Assembly: GCA_035353235.1 (NCBI GenBank)
Contig: DAOPZG010000075.1
Coordinates: 1-12,183 of the forward strand
DNA: 12,183 nucleotides
Direction: 5' to 3'
Source: CAXXOK01 sp035353235
GTDB taxonomy: Bacteria > Bacillota > Clostridia > Christensenellales > Aristaeellaceae
Positions 6,497 through 12,183 of the stretch are shown here, one piece after another. A program made the translations under genes and the position numbers. A model generated the notes under the pieces. That model searched no databases and was not told the origin of the DNA. It worked only from the letters and a program-made list of their open reading frames with translations. Numbering within the stretch: position 1 is the first letter of the stretch; each line of letters starts with the position of its first letter.

Positions 6497-7396
6497 TTAC
6501 TTTAGGCCACTGGATTCCAGTTTGCTATTCATGCGATCCATCCAAAGCGCGACCGCGCAGCCGCCAAAGAAGCAAAGCTCATAAATTACAACGTCTATCC
6601 ACGATCTGGCATTACCGAAGGGAAGAATGGCTACCGTGGAAGAGAAGGTAAGGCCGAGCACAACGTGCATGGTTACAGAATTTTTATGGGTCAATAGCCA
6701 GCCGATACCGCGGCTGAGCGACAGCACACAGGCGAGCAGGCCGATTCCCATGGGAATCAGCACCGGCATGGAAAGGGAGGAAATCCCATCCATCATCGGC
6801 CCCATCACGCCAAGAACGAAAAATATGGACGACGGGCTTAGCCCGGGAGCAATAAAACCGAGACCCCAGAAAACGCCGCAAAGAAGCCAGATCCAAACAC
6901 TGTAAGTCGTCGCTGCTCCGGTTGCCTGCACAGCCTGACTATTCTGCATGGATTCCATATAGAACAGAAAAGGCAGCATAATGGAAAAAGTTACGACAAG
7001 AGCCACCCAACTGCCTTTGGTGCGGGCTTCTTTGCCAGATTCTTTCCAAAGAGAGGGAAAAGTACCGACAATCAAGCCGATAAACGCCCACATGGCGGGG
7101 GTTTCAGCTCGTTCCAGCACCCATTTCAGCAATTTTGATATTCCCAAAACACCCACTGCGAAACCAAGCAGAATGGGAACGAAGAACCAGAAGTTTTTCC
7201 TGATCTCCCGGATCGGGTGTGCCAAAAGTTCCATCACAGGCCGATAGATACCGAAAACAACGCAGAGTACGCCGCCGCTTATTCCGGGTAAAATTGCGCC
7301 TGTACCAATCAGCGCGCCCTTCAGCATGGAAAAAAGCCAGCCGCCGAGGGGGGCTTTGCCCCCCTCGGTCTTTGGAAGATTCTTTTCGTTCATCAT
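6497..7396 (-). CDS. popT: DUF368 (PopT-family) polyprenyl-phosphate transporter
   Basis: The 299-residue polytopic membrane protein carries the two family half-repeats: LPGISGG at 36-42 and APGLSPSS at 183-190. DUF368 proteins (PopT) have been shown in S. aureus and V. cholerae to return undecaprenyl phosphate, the lipid carrier of wall synthesis, across the membrane. About eight to ten membrane segments are visible, with WMDRMNSKLESSGLK as a cytoplasmic tail. The start is one base past the hppA stop (TAA-G-ATG-ATG) with only a weak AAGTAAG ribosome site, so it is probably translated by coupling. The first 23 residues precede the normal family start (MLKGALIG) and contain TEGGKAPLGG, encoded by a perfect GC-rich palindrome; this extension looks added. 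The internal ATG at 7327 has no ribosome site. Confidence 0.9.
   Translation of the reverse strand: MMNEKNLPKTEGGKAPLGGWLFSMLKGALIGTGAILPGISGGVLCVVFGIYRPVMELLAHPIREIRKNFWFFVPILLGFAVGVLGISKLLKWVLERAETPAMWAFIGLIVGTFPSLWKESGKEARTKGSWVALVVTFSIMLPFLFYMESMQNSQAVQATGAATTYSVWIWLLCGVFWGLGFIAPGLSPSSIFFVLGVMGPMMDGISSLSMPVLIPMGIGLLACVLSLSRGIGWLLTHKNSVTMHVVLGLTFSSTVAILPFGNARSWIDVVIYELCFFGGCAVALWMDRMNSKLESSGLK
7344..7368. repeat. Perfect GC-rich inverted repeat inside the first codons of the DUF368 gene
   Basis: Arms CCGAGGGGGGC (7344-7354) and GCCCCCCTCGG (7358-7368) enclose a 3-base loop: 11 of 11 pairs, 10 of them G-C. It begins 28 bases after the ATG and encodes TEGGKAPLG in frame. On the minus strand a T6 run follows only after 8 further bases, so it is not a standard terminator. 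It could limit read-through or translation, or be a dispersed palindromic repeat that landed in the gene. Confidence 0.85.
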
Positions 7397-7397
7397 C

Positions 7398-9439
7398 TTA
7401 CTTAATCAGTGAGAAGGCGACAAACAAACCCGCCGCCAGGGAGGAGACCAGTGAAACGACGGTAATCTGAGTGTTAAGCGACGGACCGGCGGTATCCTTG
7501 AAAGGATCGCCTACGGTGTCGCCGATTACAGCCGCTTTATGCGCATCGCTGCCTTTGCCACCGAAGTTGCCGGATTCGATAAACTTCTTGGCATTGTCCC
7601 ACAAACCGCCCGCATTGCTCATCAGCAGCGCAAGCAGAAGACCCGTTACGATGTTGCCGGCCAGATAGCCGCCAACCGCATTGACGCCACCGATGAAGCC
7701 AACGAGCAGGGTAATCAGAATCGCGGTCAGACCGGCGGGGATCAGCTCGTGAATCGCGCCCTTCGCGGCGATATCAATACACTTGCCGTATTCGGGACTC
7801 ACACCCTCTTTGCCTTCGGAAAGGCCGGGAATTTCCCGGAACTGACGGTGGATTTCAGCAACCATCTTTTGCGCGTTACGGTCCACACCAAGAATCAACA
7901 TGGCGGAGAAGATGGCGGGCACGGCGGCGCCGACCAGAATACCAAACAGCACCATTGGCTCCATCAGGTTCAGGTTAACGGTTGCGCCGTATCCTTCCAC
8001 AGTTTCAATAAATGCGCCAAGAAGTGCGATAACGGTCAAACCGGCAGCGCCGATCGCAAAACCTTTGGTAATCGCTTTAGAGGTATTGCCGGCGGAATCC
8101 AGTTTATCGGTAATTTCCAGCACTTCGTCACCCAGACTGCCCATTTCCGCCAATCCACGGGCGTTATCCACGATGGGGCCGTATGCGTCGTTGCTGATGA
8201 TCATGCCAACGACGGATAGCATTCCTAGCGCCGCGATCGCGATGCCAAACATTGCGTAATCCGGCCCGAGAGGTTCGCAGATTTTATAGGAGAACAGCGC
8301 CGCAAGGCCGATACCGGCCATGGAAGGCAGGGTGCTCCACAGGCCGTAGGAAAAGCCGGAAAGAATGGTGAATGCAGGGCCGCTCTGGCAGGCACGCGCC
8401 ACTTTTTCAACCGGTTTTTATCGTCCCCAGTAAAAAATTCGCTTGTCAGGCCGATAATCACACCGGCTGCCATACCCAGCATGGCGGCGCCCCAGATGCG
8501 CAGGGGGAATCCGGCGCCAATCTGGCTGGCTATCAGCGTTAAAACCGCAAACACGCCACAAGTAACGTAGGTACCGCGGTTCAGCGCCTTGCCGGGATCG
8601 CCGTTAGCGCCGATGCGCGCCAGCAACACACCGATGATTGAAGCCAGCAGACCCAGCGCGCCAAAGCAGAAAACGAGATCCACACGCCCGATGACTGCGC
8701 CGATGATGATCGCAGCGGCGATAGAAGCCACGTTGGAGTCAAACAGGTCCGCGCCCATACCGGCAACGTCGCCAACATTATCGCCAACGTTATCCGCGAT
8801 CACAGCCGGGTTGCGGGGATCATCTTCCGGGATGCCCAGTTCCACTTTACCGGCAAGGTCTGCGGAAATATCGGCAGTCTTGGTGAAGATACCGCCGCCC
8901 GCTTTTGCGAAAAGCGCAAGGGAACTGGCGCCAAAGCTGAACGCCATAATAACTTCCTGGCTTCTGGTAATCAGATACAGGATCGCTGTGCCAAACAGGG
9001 AAGAGGCTACAACCGCCATACCCATGACCGCGCCGCCCCGGAAACCAGCCATAAAGGCGGGCGCGATTCCCTTTTGCGCAGCCGAAGCCGCTTTAACGTT
9101 CGCGACAGTCGCGATGCTGATTCCAACAACACCAGCCACGGCTGAGAAGGCTGAACCAAGAATGTATGCAATCATCATGAGTACATTCCGGCTGATCCCA
9201 TTACCGGTCCAAACAGGATTGGGGAACAGCAGCAGAATCAGGATCGCAGCGGATCCGCAGAAAATCAGCAGCGTTTTGTATTCGGTCTTGATAAAGGTAA
9301 AGGCGCCGTCATGTATCAGCTTGCCGATGTGGTTCAGTTTATCACTTGCAGACGGTAAAGCCTTCACCCAACGGTAAAAATACCAGGCAACCCCAATTGC
9401 CGCGACAGAAACAACGATGGATGCGATGACCCAGAACAT
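7398..9439 (-). CDS. hppA: Membrane-bound ion-pumping pyrophosphatase, interrupted by one frameshift
   Basis: This polytopic enzyme hydrolyses pyrophosphate and pumps H+ or Na+ outward. Two overlapping frames make one 680-residue protein (usual 660-720): residues 1-346 from 9439 to 8402, then 334 residues from 8402 to 7398 in the -1 frame. The N half holds GGGIFTKTADISADL and EDDPRNPAVIADNVGDNVGD (about 181-224); the C half holds NDAYGPIVDNARG and DTVGDPFKDTAGPSLN. GNTSKAITKG (about 451-460) has Lys where K+-dependent enzymes have Ala, the mark of the K+-independent class. DLFDS at 231-235 has Asp234 where DLFE(S/T) is usual, in the ion-gate helix. The break lies at AAAAAG (8402-8407), where one extra A restores KKVARACQSGPA. 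A GAGGAG ribosome site sits 11 bases before the ATG. It may be a true mutation or an assembly error. Confidence 0.93.
8402..8410 (-). other. Frameshift point in hppA at a five-A run
   Basis: The minus strand reads TTG AAA AAG TGG in the upstream frame, giving LKKW and then 58 residues unlike the family. Shifting back one base after AAG gives GTG GCG CGT GCC, the expected VARACQSGPA. A single missing A in the homopolymer explains it. G AAA AAG resembles but does not match the A AAA AAG slippery heptamer of dnaX, and I saw no clear downstream stimulatory structure. Confidence 0.85.
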
Positions 9440-9481
9440 AATGTGGACATCTCCTCTTCGTTTACAATAATATGTTGAAAA

Positions 9482-9865
9482 TTACAATATGATGGGAAGG
9501 AGAGGAGGTCCCTGATGAGGGTGGCAGATATAACTCTGGATCGTTGATGATCGAAAGCGCGACCTAGCGAATAATAATGAAGTTATAAAACTGAATGGTT
9601 GCGCGCGTGCCACATCAGGCGGCAAGGAATGAAGCCAGTTTGGAGGAGCAACCTGTACATGTAGTTGAGAACCGGAAGGAATGATTGCAAGCCGCATATC
9701 CCCTGCGGTGATCATCAGACATATATCTTCGGTGCGGGGAGCAGCAGCGGACGGAGAGACGCAAAGATCAGGTTTTAATAAGGTTGCCTGCGCGCCGATA
9801 GCGCAGAAAAAAAGCATGAACAGCGCAATCAGCACACAGACAAACCGGGCTGATGTTTTGTTCAT
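9482..9865 (-). CDS. Hypothetical exported protein (127 aa) ahead of hppA
   Basis: The frame starts at ATG 9865 with GGAGG 7 bases upstream and a near-consensus promoter (9900-9928) giving a leader of about 28 bases. Residues 1-27 form a signal peptide (MNKTSARF, a hydrophobic core VCVLIALFMLFFCAIG, then AQA). The mature part of about 100 residues has no membrane helix and few acidic residues, a Pro-rich middle (VAPPNWLHSLPPDVARAQP) and an unusual end CHPHQGPPLLPIIL. I do not recognise a family. A longer frame from 9928 has no ribosome site and would begin inside the promoter, so it is rejected. It is followed 42 bases later by hppA and presumably shares its transcript. The signals at its start are strong; the coding look of its last third is weaker, so a short leader-type gene or a decayed one is possible. 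Confidence 0.55.
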   Translation of the reverse strand: MNKTSARFVCVLIALFMLFFCAIGAQATLLKPDLCVSPSAAAPRTEDICLMITAGDMRLAIIPSGSQLHVQVAPPNWLHSLPPDVARAQPFSFITSLLFARSRFRSSTIQSYICHPHQGPPLLPIIL

Positions 9866-9899
9866 GCAAAAGCCTCCAAGCATTTTTCCCAATGAAAAG

Positions 9900-9928
9900 A
9901 ATATATCGAAATTTAACCTGAATGTCAA
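9900..9928 (-). promoter_or_regulatory. Near-consensus sigma-70/A promoter of the orf127-hppA-DUF368 unit
   Basis: On the minus strand TTGACA (9923-9928), 17 bases, then TATATT (9900-9905): a perfect -35 and a 5 of 6 -10. The start site should lie near 9893. No other good promoter was found between here and hppA, so the pyrophosphatase is probably driven from it. Confidence 0.85.
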
Positions 9929-9941
9929 TGGGAAGATGCTT

Positions 9942-9988
9942 TTCTTCTGTTTTCCCAGGGAAGGATTTTACCTGAAAATACAGAAGAA
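9942..9988. repeat. Composite inverted repeat able to form a three-way junction
   Basis: Outer arms TTCTTCTGT (9942-9950) and ACAGAAGAA (9980-9988) pair perfectly over 9 bp. Between them lie two smaller hairpins: TTCC/GGAA around CCAGGGAA, and ATTTT/AAAAT with a 5-base loop. It lies 45 bases past the DUF47 stop and 14 bases upstream of the -35 of the next unit. There is no U-run on either side, so a standard terminator is unlikely. It matches no riboswitch class I know. Confidence 0.6.
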
Positions 9989-10033
9989 TTAATGTTATGC
10001 CATTATCTATCGAGGTGCAGGATGGATGTGGTA

Positions 10034-10657
10034 TCAGCTGTTGCCAATCGTGATCCCTTCTACGATGTCTGCCACATTTTCGCAGGTGTCACAGCAACGT
10101 TCGAAAATGTCATAAATTTCACGCCACGCGATGATTTCAATAGGATCGTTGCATGCGGTATGCAGATTTCGCATGCAGTTCAGGTATTTTTCGTCGCCGA
10201 CTTCTTCCAGCCGATTCAGCTCGATAATCAGGTCCTTCAACTTCTTGGACTTCTTGAAATTAGCGAATTCGCAAAGCATTTCTTTCATCGTGCAGCAACA
10301 ATGGATCACCAGATCTGCGAAATCAATGCTGTCCGGACGAATCGTGGTGATGTTGGTCATATAGATGCGAATCAGAATATCTTCGATGGCATCGGTTACA
10401 TCATCAATGTTCTGGCTCAGTTTGGTAAGATCATCCCGTTCGATGGGGGTAATAAAGGCGCTTACCAGTTTGTGAATCAGTTCGTGGCGGGTATTATCGC
10501 CCTTATGCTCGATTTCATGGAGCTGTGCGCGCTGTTCGGGCAGTTTTTTCAGATCGAAATTCACCAGCACAGCCTTGAGCATTTCCGCGGCATCACAAGA
10601 CAGCCCAGCGCTTTCGATAAAGTTGTTAAAGTAAAAGTTATCCGTTTTCTTTGCCAT
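10034..10657 (-). CDS. DUF47 (PhoU-like) partner of the Pit phosphate transporter
   Basis: This 207-residue all-helical cytoplasmic protein is of the DUF47/YkaA family, whose genes usually sit next to pit and whose products are thought to regulate it. Family marks seen are EIEHKGDNTRHELIHKL (about 48-64), FITPIERDDLTKLSQNIDDVTDAIED (about 68-93), RLEEVGDEKY (about 148-157) and CENVADIVEGI near the end. Paired E/D motifs of this type bind metals in PhoU-like folds. It has ten cysteines, including HCCC and RCCDTC, more than I would expect for the family. AGGAG lies 9 bases before the ATG, 21 bases after the pit stop. No terminator with a U-run follows it. Confidence 0.93.
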   Translation of the reverse strand: MAKKTDNFYFNNFIESAGLSCDAAEMLKAVLVNFDLKKLPEQRAQLHEIEHKGDNTRHELIHKLVSAFITPIERDDLTKLSQNIDDVTDAIEDILIRIYMTNITTIRPDSIDFADLVIHCCCTMKEMLCEFANFKKSKKLKDLIIELNRLEEVGDEKYLNCMRNLHTACNDPIEIIAWREIYDIFERCCDTCENVADIVEGITIGNS

Positions 10658-10678
10658 ATCTCCGATCTCCTCTCATAA

Positions 10679-11734
10679 TCAGGTGAATAACGCAAACAGC
10701 TTAACCATTAAATAGCCGATTAAGCCGCAGCCTGGAAACGTGAGAACCCAGGTAAGCACCATATCCTTGACAAGGCCGAAATTAACCGAGGACAGTCGTT
10801 TGGAAGCGCCGACGCCCATTACGGCGGTTGTTTTGGTGTGGGTTGTGCTTACGGGAATGCCAAACAGGGAGGAAAGCAACAGACAAGACGCGGCGGCCAT
10901 ATCAGCCGCAAAGCCCTGATAGGTTTCCAGCTTGACCATATCCATGCCAACAGCCTTGATGATTTTATAACCGCCGATGGAGGTGCCGATTGCCATGACC
11001 AGAGAACAGAGAACCATCATCCAGATTGGCAGTATGACCGCGCCTGTCGCGTCGCTGCCATTGGCGAGGAAAACGCTTAAGATCAGAACTCCCATAAATT
11101 TCTGACCATCCTGCGCGCCGTGCATAAAGGCCATCGCGGCCCCGCCGAAAATCTGCGCACCTTTAAAGAAACCGGTTGTTTTTCTTCGGTCCATTCTTCG
11201 ACAGATCAGCACAACCAGCTTCGTGATCAGATAACCGCTTACGAATCCCAGCACTGTGGAAAGCACCAGACCGTAAATTACCTTGATCCATTCGCCGCCA
11301 TTGATGCCGCCAAAACCGTTGTGCAGCGCAATCGCAGCGCCGGAAATGCCCGCAATCAATGCGTGGCTTTCACTGGTGGGGATGCCGAAGTACCATGCAG
11401 CGACAGCCCAGATGATAATCGCGAAAAGCGCCGCGCAAAGCGCGATAAGAGCCTCATGGTTGTTGCCACTGAAATTGACCATGTTCTTGATCGTCATCGC
11501 AACCGTTGAGTTGACCAGCGTAAGTACGAAGGTGCCCAACAGGTTGAAAAAGGCGGCCATTAACACGGCGGCGCGAGGCGGCATTGCACGGGTTGCCACG
11601 CAGGTTGCGATCGCGTTGGGTGCGTCGGTCCAGCCGTTTACAAAAATCACACCCAAAGTAAGGATCACCGTAATCAACAATACTGGGTTCGTCGTTACCT
11701 GCCCAATAAACCACGCCAGAGAAAAATCGTTCAA
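10679..11734 (-). CDS. pit: PiT-family low-affinity inorganic phosphate transporter
   Basis: The 351-residue membrane protein moves phosphate (as metal-phosphate) with H+ or Na+. The duplicated family signature is present: VNGWTDAPNAIAT at about 33-45 in the first half and MAFMHGAQDGQKFMG at about 200-214 in the second, each with the conserved Asp. GIPTSESHALIAG and GIPVSTTHTKTTAVMG are the paired P-S/T-H motifs. About ten membrane helices are seen. The start is a TTG at 11734: AAGGAAG lies about 10 bases upstream, and no in-frame ATG or GTG precedes the signature. A GTG at 11744 is out of frame. It is the first gene of the pit-DUF47 operon. Confidence 0.95.
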   Translation of the reverse strand: MNDFSLAWFIGQVTTNPVLLITVILTLGVIFVNGWTDAPNAIATCVATRAMPPRAAVLMAAFFNLLGTFVLTLVNSTVAMTIKNMVNFSGNNHEALIALCAALFAIIIWAVAAWYFGIPTSESHALIAGISGAAIALHNGFGGINGGEWIKVIYGLVLSTVLGFVSGYLITKLVVLICRRMDRRKTTGFFKGAQIFGGAAMAFMHGAQDGQKFMGVLILSVFLANGSDATGAVILPIWMMVLCSLVMAIGTSIGGYKIIKAVGMDMVKLETYQGFAADMAAASCLLLSSLFGIPVSTTHTKTTAVMGVGASKRLSSVNFGLVKDMVLTWVLTFPGCGLIGYLMVKLFALFT

Positions 11735-11772
11735 ATCCGGCCACTTCCTTCTACATCCGGCAGATTATCAAT

Positions 11773-11798
11773 CCTGTGTGCCTGACAGACAACACAGG
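11773..11798 (-). promoter_or_regulatory. Leader hairpin of the pit operon with two alternative pairings
   Basis: In the minus-strand RNA, CCUGUGU pairs with ACACAGG (7 bp, 12-base loop). Within it GCCUG can pair instead with CAGGC (5 bp), and the two pairings exclude each other. The element lies between the proposed start site (about 11801) and the ribosome site (about 11746-11752). Confidence 0.5.
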
Positions 11799-11803
11799 CT
11801 AAA

Positions 11804-11829
11804 AACAATTGTAACATAAATCAATTGTT
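11804..11829 (-). promoter_or_regulatory. pit promoter (extended -10) inside a perfect palindrome
   Basis: The minus strand carries TGT-TACAAT (11808-11816), an extended -10 with no good -35. It is enclosed by a perfect inverted repeat AACAATTG (11822-11829) and CAATTGTT (11804-11811) with a 10-base spacer, the layout of a repressor site over a promoter. Confidence 0.55.
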
Positions 11830-11842
11830 AAGAGAAGGTAAA
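11815..11842 (-). promoter_or_regulatory. Possible PhoP-type box: three TT-A hexamers at 11-bp period
   Basis: TTTACC (11837-11842), TTAACA (11826-11831) and TTTATG (11815-11820) are spaced by exactly 5 bases each. Gram-positive PhoP boxes are TTAACA-like repeats at about this spacing, and pit is a plausible Pho target. The second and third units are imperfect and overlap the palindrome and -10, so this is tentative. Confidence 0.3.
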
Positions 11843-11958
11843 TTCCCGATGATCCAATGTTAAATATAAGTAAAGTCAATGCCCGAAAATATGAAAACAG
11901 GAGCGCCGATCGGTCAAAATCGTTATTCCAAAGGGGAAGGCACATTTTCATTGAATAC

Positions 11959-11983
11959 AAAAACCGGGCAGAATACTGCCCGG
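11959..11983 (-). terminator. Rho-independent terminator of the efflux-adaptor gene
   Basis: On the minus strand an 8-bp perfect stem CCGGGCAG/CTGCCCGG (11964-11983) with a TATT loop is followed by TTTTTG. It lies 35 bases past the stop of the adaptor gene and ends the transcript arriving from the right edge. Confidence 0.92.
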
Positions 11984-12018
11984 CGGAAGAATAAGAAGAA
12001 GATGGGAGGTTGCAGATG

Positions 12019-12183
12019 TTACGGTAAGTTCACTGTAACGCTCATGCCATCGCGAAGCCCTTCGGTACTGCTCAGAGTAATAGTAACGGTATACTGTGGG
12101 CTGCCACTGTCCGATACGGGGAGAGAAGATATCGACTCAACCGTTCCGGTCAGCGCACTGCGTTCAGGAAGCGCGTCAAACGT
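12019..12183 (-). CDS. Efflux adaptor (RND/HlyD-type periplasmic adaptor-like) C-terminal end, 5' part outside window
   Basis: The final 54 codons of a gene that enters from the right edge end at TAA (12021-12019). The sequence has the membrane-proximal beta pattern of MacA/HlyD-type adaptors: TFDALPERSALTGTVESIS, then YTVTITLSS, then GLRDGMSVTVNLP, with the family-typical GMSV near the end. In Gram-positives such proteins work with MacB-like ABC exporters or similar pumps. Only the tail is seen, so partner and substrate cannot be judged. The terminator at 11959-11983 follows, so it is the last gene of its operon. Confidence 0.75.
   Translation of the reverse strand, partial: TFDALPERSALTGTVESISSLPVSDSGSPQYTVTITLSSTEGLRDGMSVTVNLP

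Noticed and set aside
7539..8219. 226-codon plus-strand frame opposite the C half of hppA
   Set aside because: Antisense shadow of conserved pyrophosphatase motifs; His/Gln/Asn-rich composition typical of shadow frames.
8402..8410. Programmed -1 frameshifting in hppA
   Set aside because: The heptamer is G AAA AAG rather than A AAA AAG, no Shine-Dalgarno-like or stable downstream stimulator is evident, and pyrophosphatases are not known to use it. A lost A is simpler.
8589..9377. 262-codon open frame on the plus strand across hppA
   Set aside because: It is antisense to a well-identified protein, shows low-complexity Ala/Pro/Ser composition, and has no ribosome site or family resemblance.
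9482..9928. Longer form of the exported protein starting at 9928
   Set aside because: Its extra codons would lie in the promoter and upstream of the transcript start; the ATG at 9865 has GGAGG at good spacing and begins a clean signal peptide.
9942..9988. Known riboswitch, such as the fluoride class, ahead of the pyrophosphatase
   Set aside because: None of the conserved bases I know for fluoride or other classes are present, and the element lies upstream of the promoter of that unit.
9992..10678. 228-codon plus-strand frame opposite the DUF47 gene
   Set aside because: It mirrors the DUF47 gene almost end to end, and the minus strand has the recognisable family and ribosome site.
11283..11819. 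178-codon plus-strand frame opposite pit
   Set aside because: Antisense to the Pit signature motifs and runs through the pit promoter; no supporting signals.

Overview
The window looks like a chromosomal segment of a Gram-positive anaerobe, most likely a member of the Clostridia. The grounds are a mid-range GC content, strong AGGAGG-type ribosome sites with some GTG/TTG starts, half-length RCK (KtrA/TrkA-type) proteins, a DUF47-Pit pair, a DUF368 protein and a membrane pyrophosphatase. The genus cannot be told from the sequence. Every gene I can support lies on the minus strand, so transcription runs from high to low coordinates. No mobile element, tRNA, rRNA or CRISPR array was seen.

In order of transcription: (i) 12183-12019, the last 54 codons of an RND/HlyD-type efflux adaptor, ended by a clean terminator. 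(ii) 11734-10034, a phosphate transport operon: Pit permease then its DUF47 (PhoU-like) partner. Its leader holds a palindrome over the -10 and a hairpin with two alternative pairings. (iii) 9865-6497, a unit behind a near-consensus promoter: an unrecognised 127-residue exported protein, a membrane-bound pyrophosphatase (hppA) broken by one frameshift at 8402-8407, and a DUF368 polyprenyl-phosphate transporter (PopT family) whose first codons contain a perfect 11-bp-arm GC hairpin. It ends at a strong terminator. (iv) 6357-4088, a KdpD/KdpE-like two-component system with a near-consensus promoter. The kinase lacks the whole N-terminal KdpD/USP input half, and no kdpFABC pump is present in the window. 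It is followed by a terminator. (v) 3855 to the left edge, a tightly overlapping K+ uptake operon: TPR protein, two separate RCK subunits, a 63-residue membrane peptide, the TrkH/KtrB channel, and an exported OB-fold protein anchored by a C-terminal helix that runs off the window.

The common theme is ion and phosphate household: K+ uptake with its probable sensor system, phosphate uptake, pyrophosphate-driven ion pumping and undecaprenyl-phosphate recycling. No wholly new defence- or mobile-type system is visible. The most useful leads are the small uncharacterised members of these operons (63-aa peptide, 127-aa exported protein, OB-fold protein), the truncated KdpD placed next to a Trk/Ktr system, the hppA frameshift, and several unassigned inverted repeats in leaders and at one gene start.
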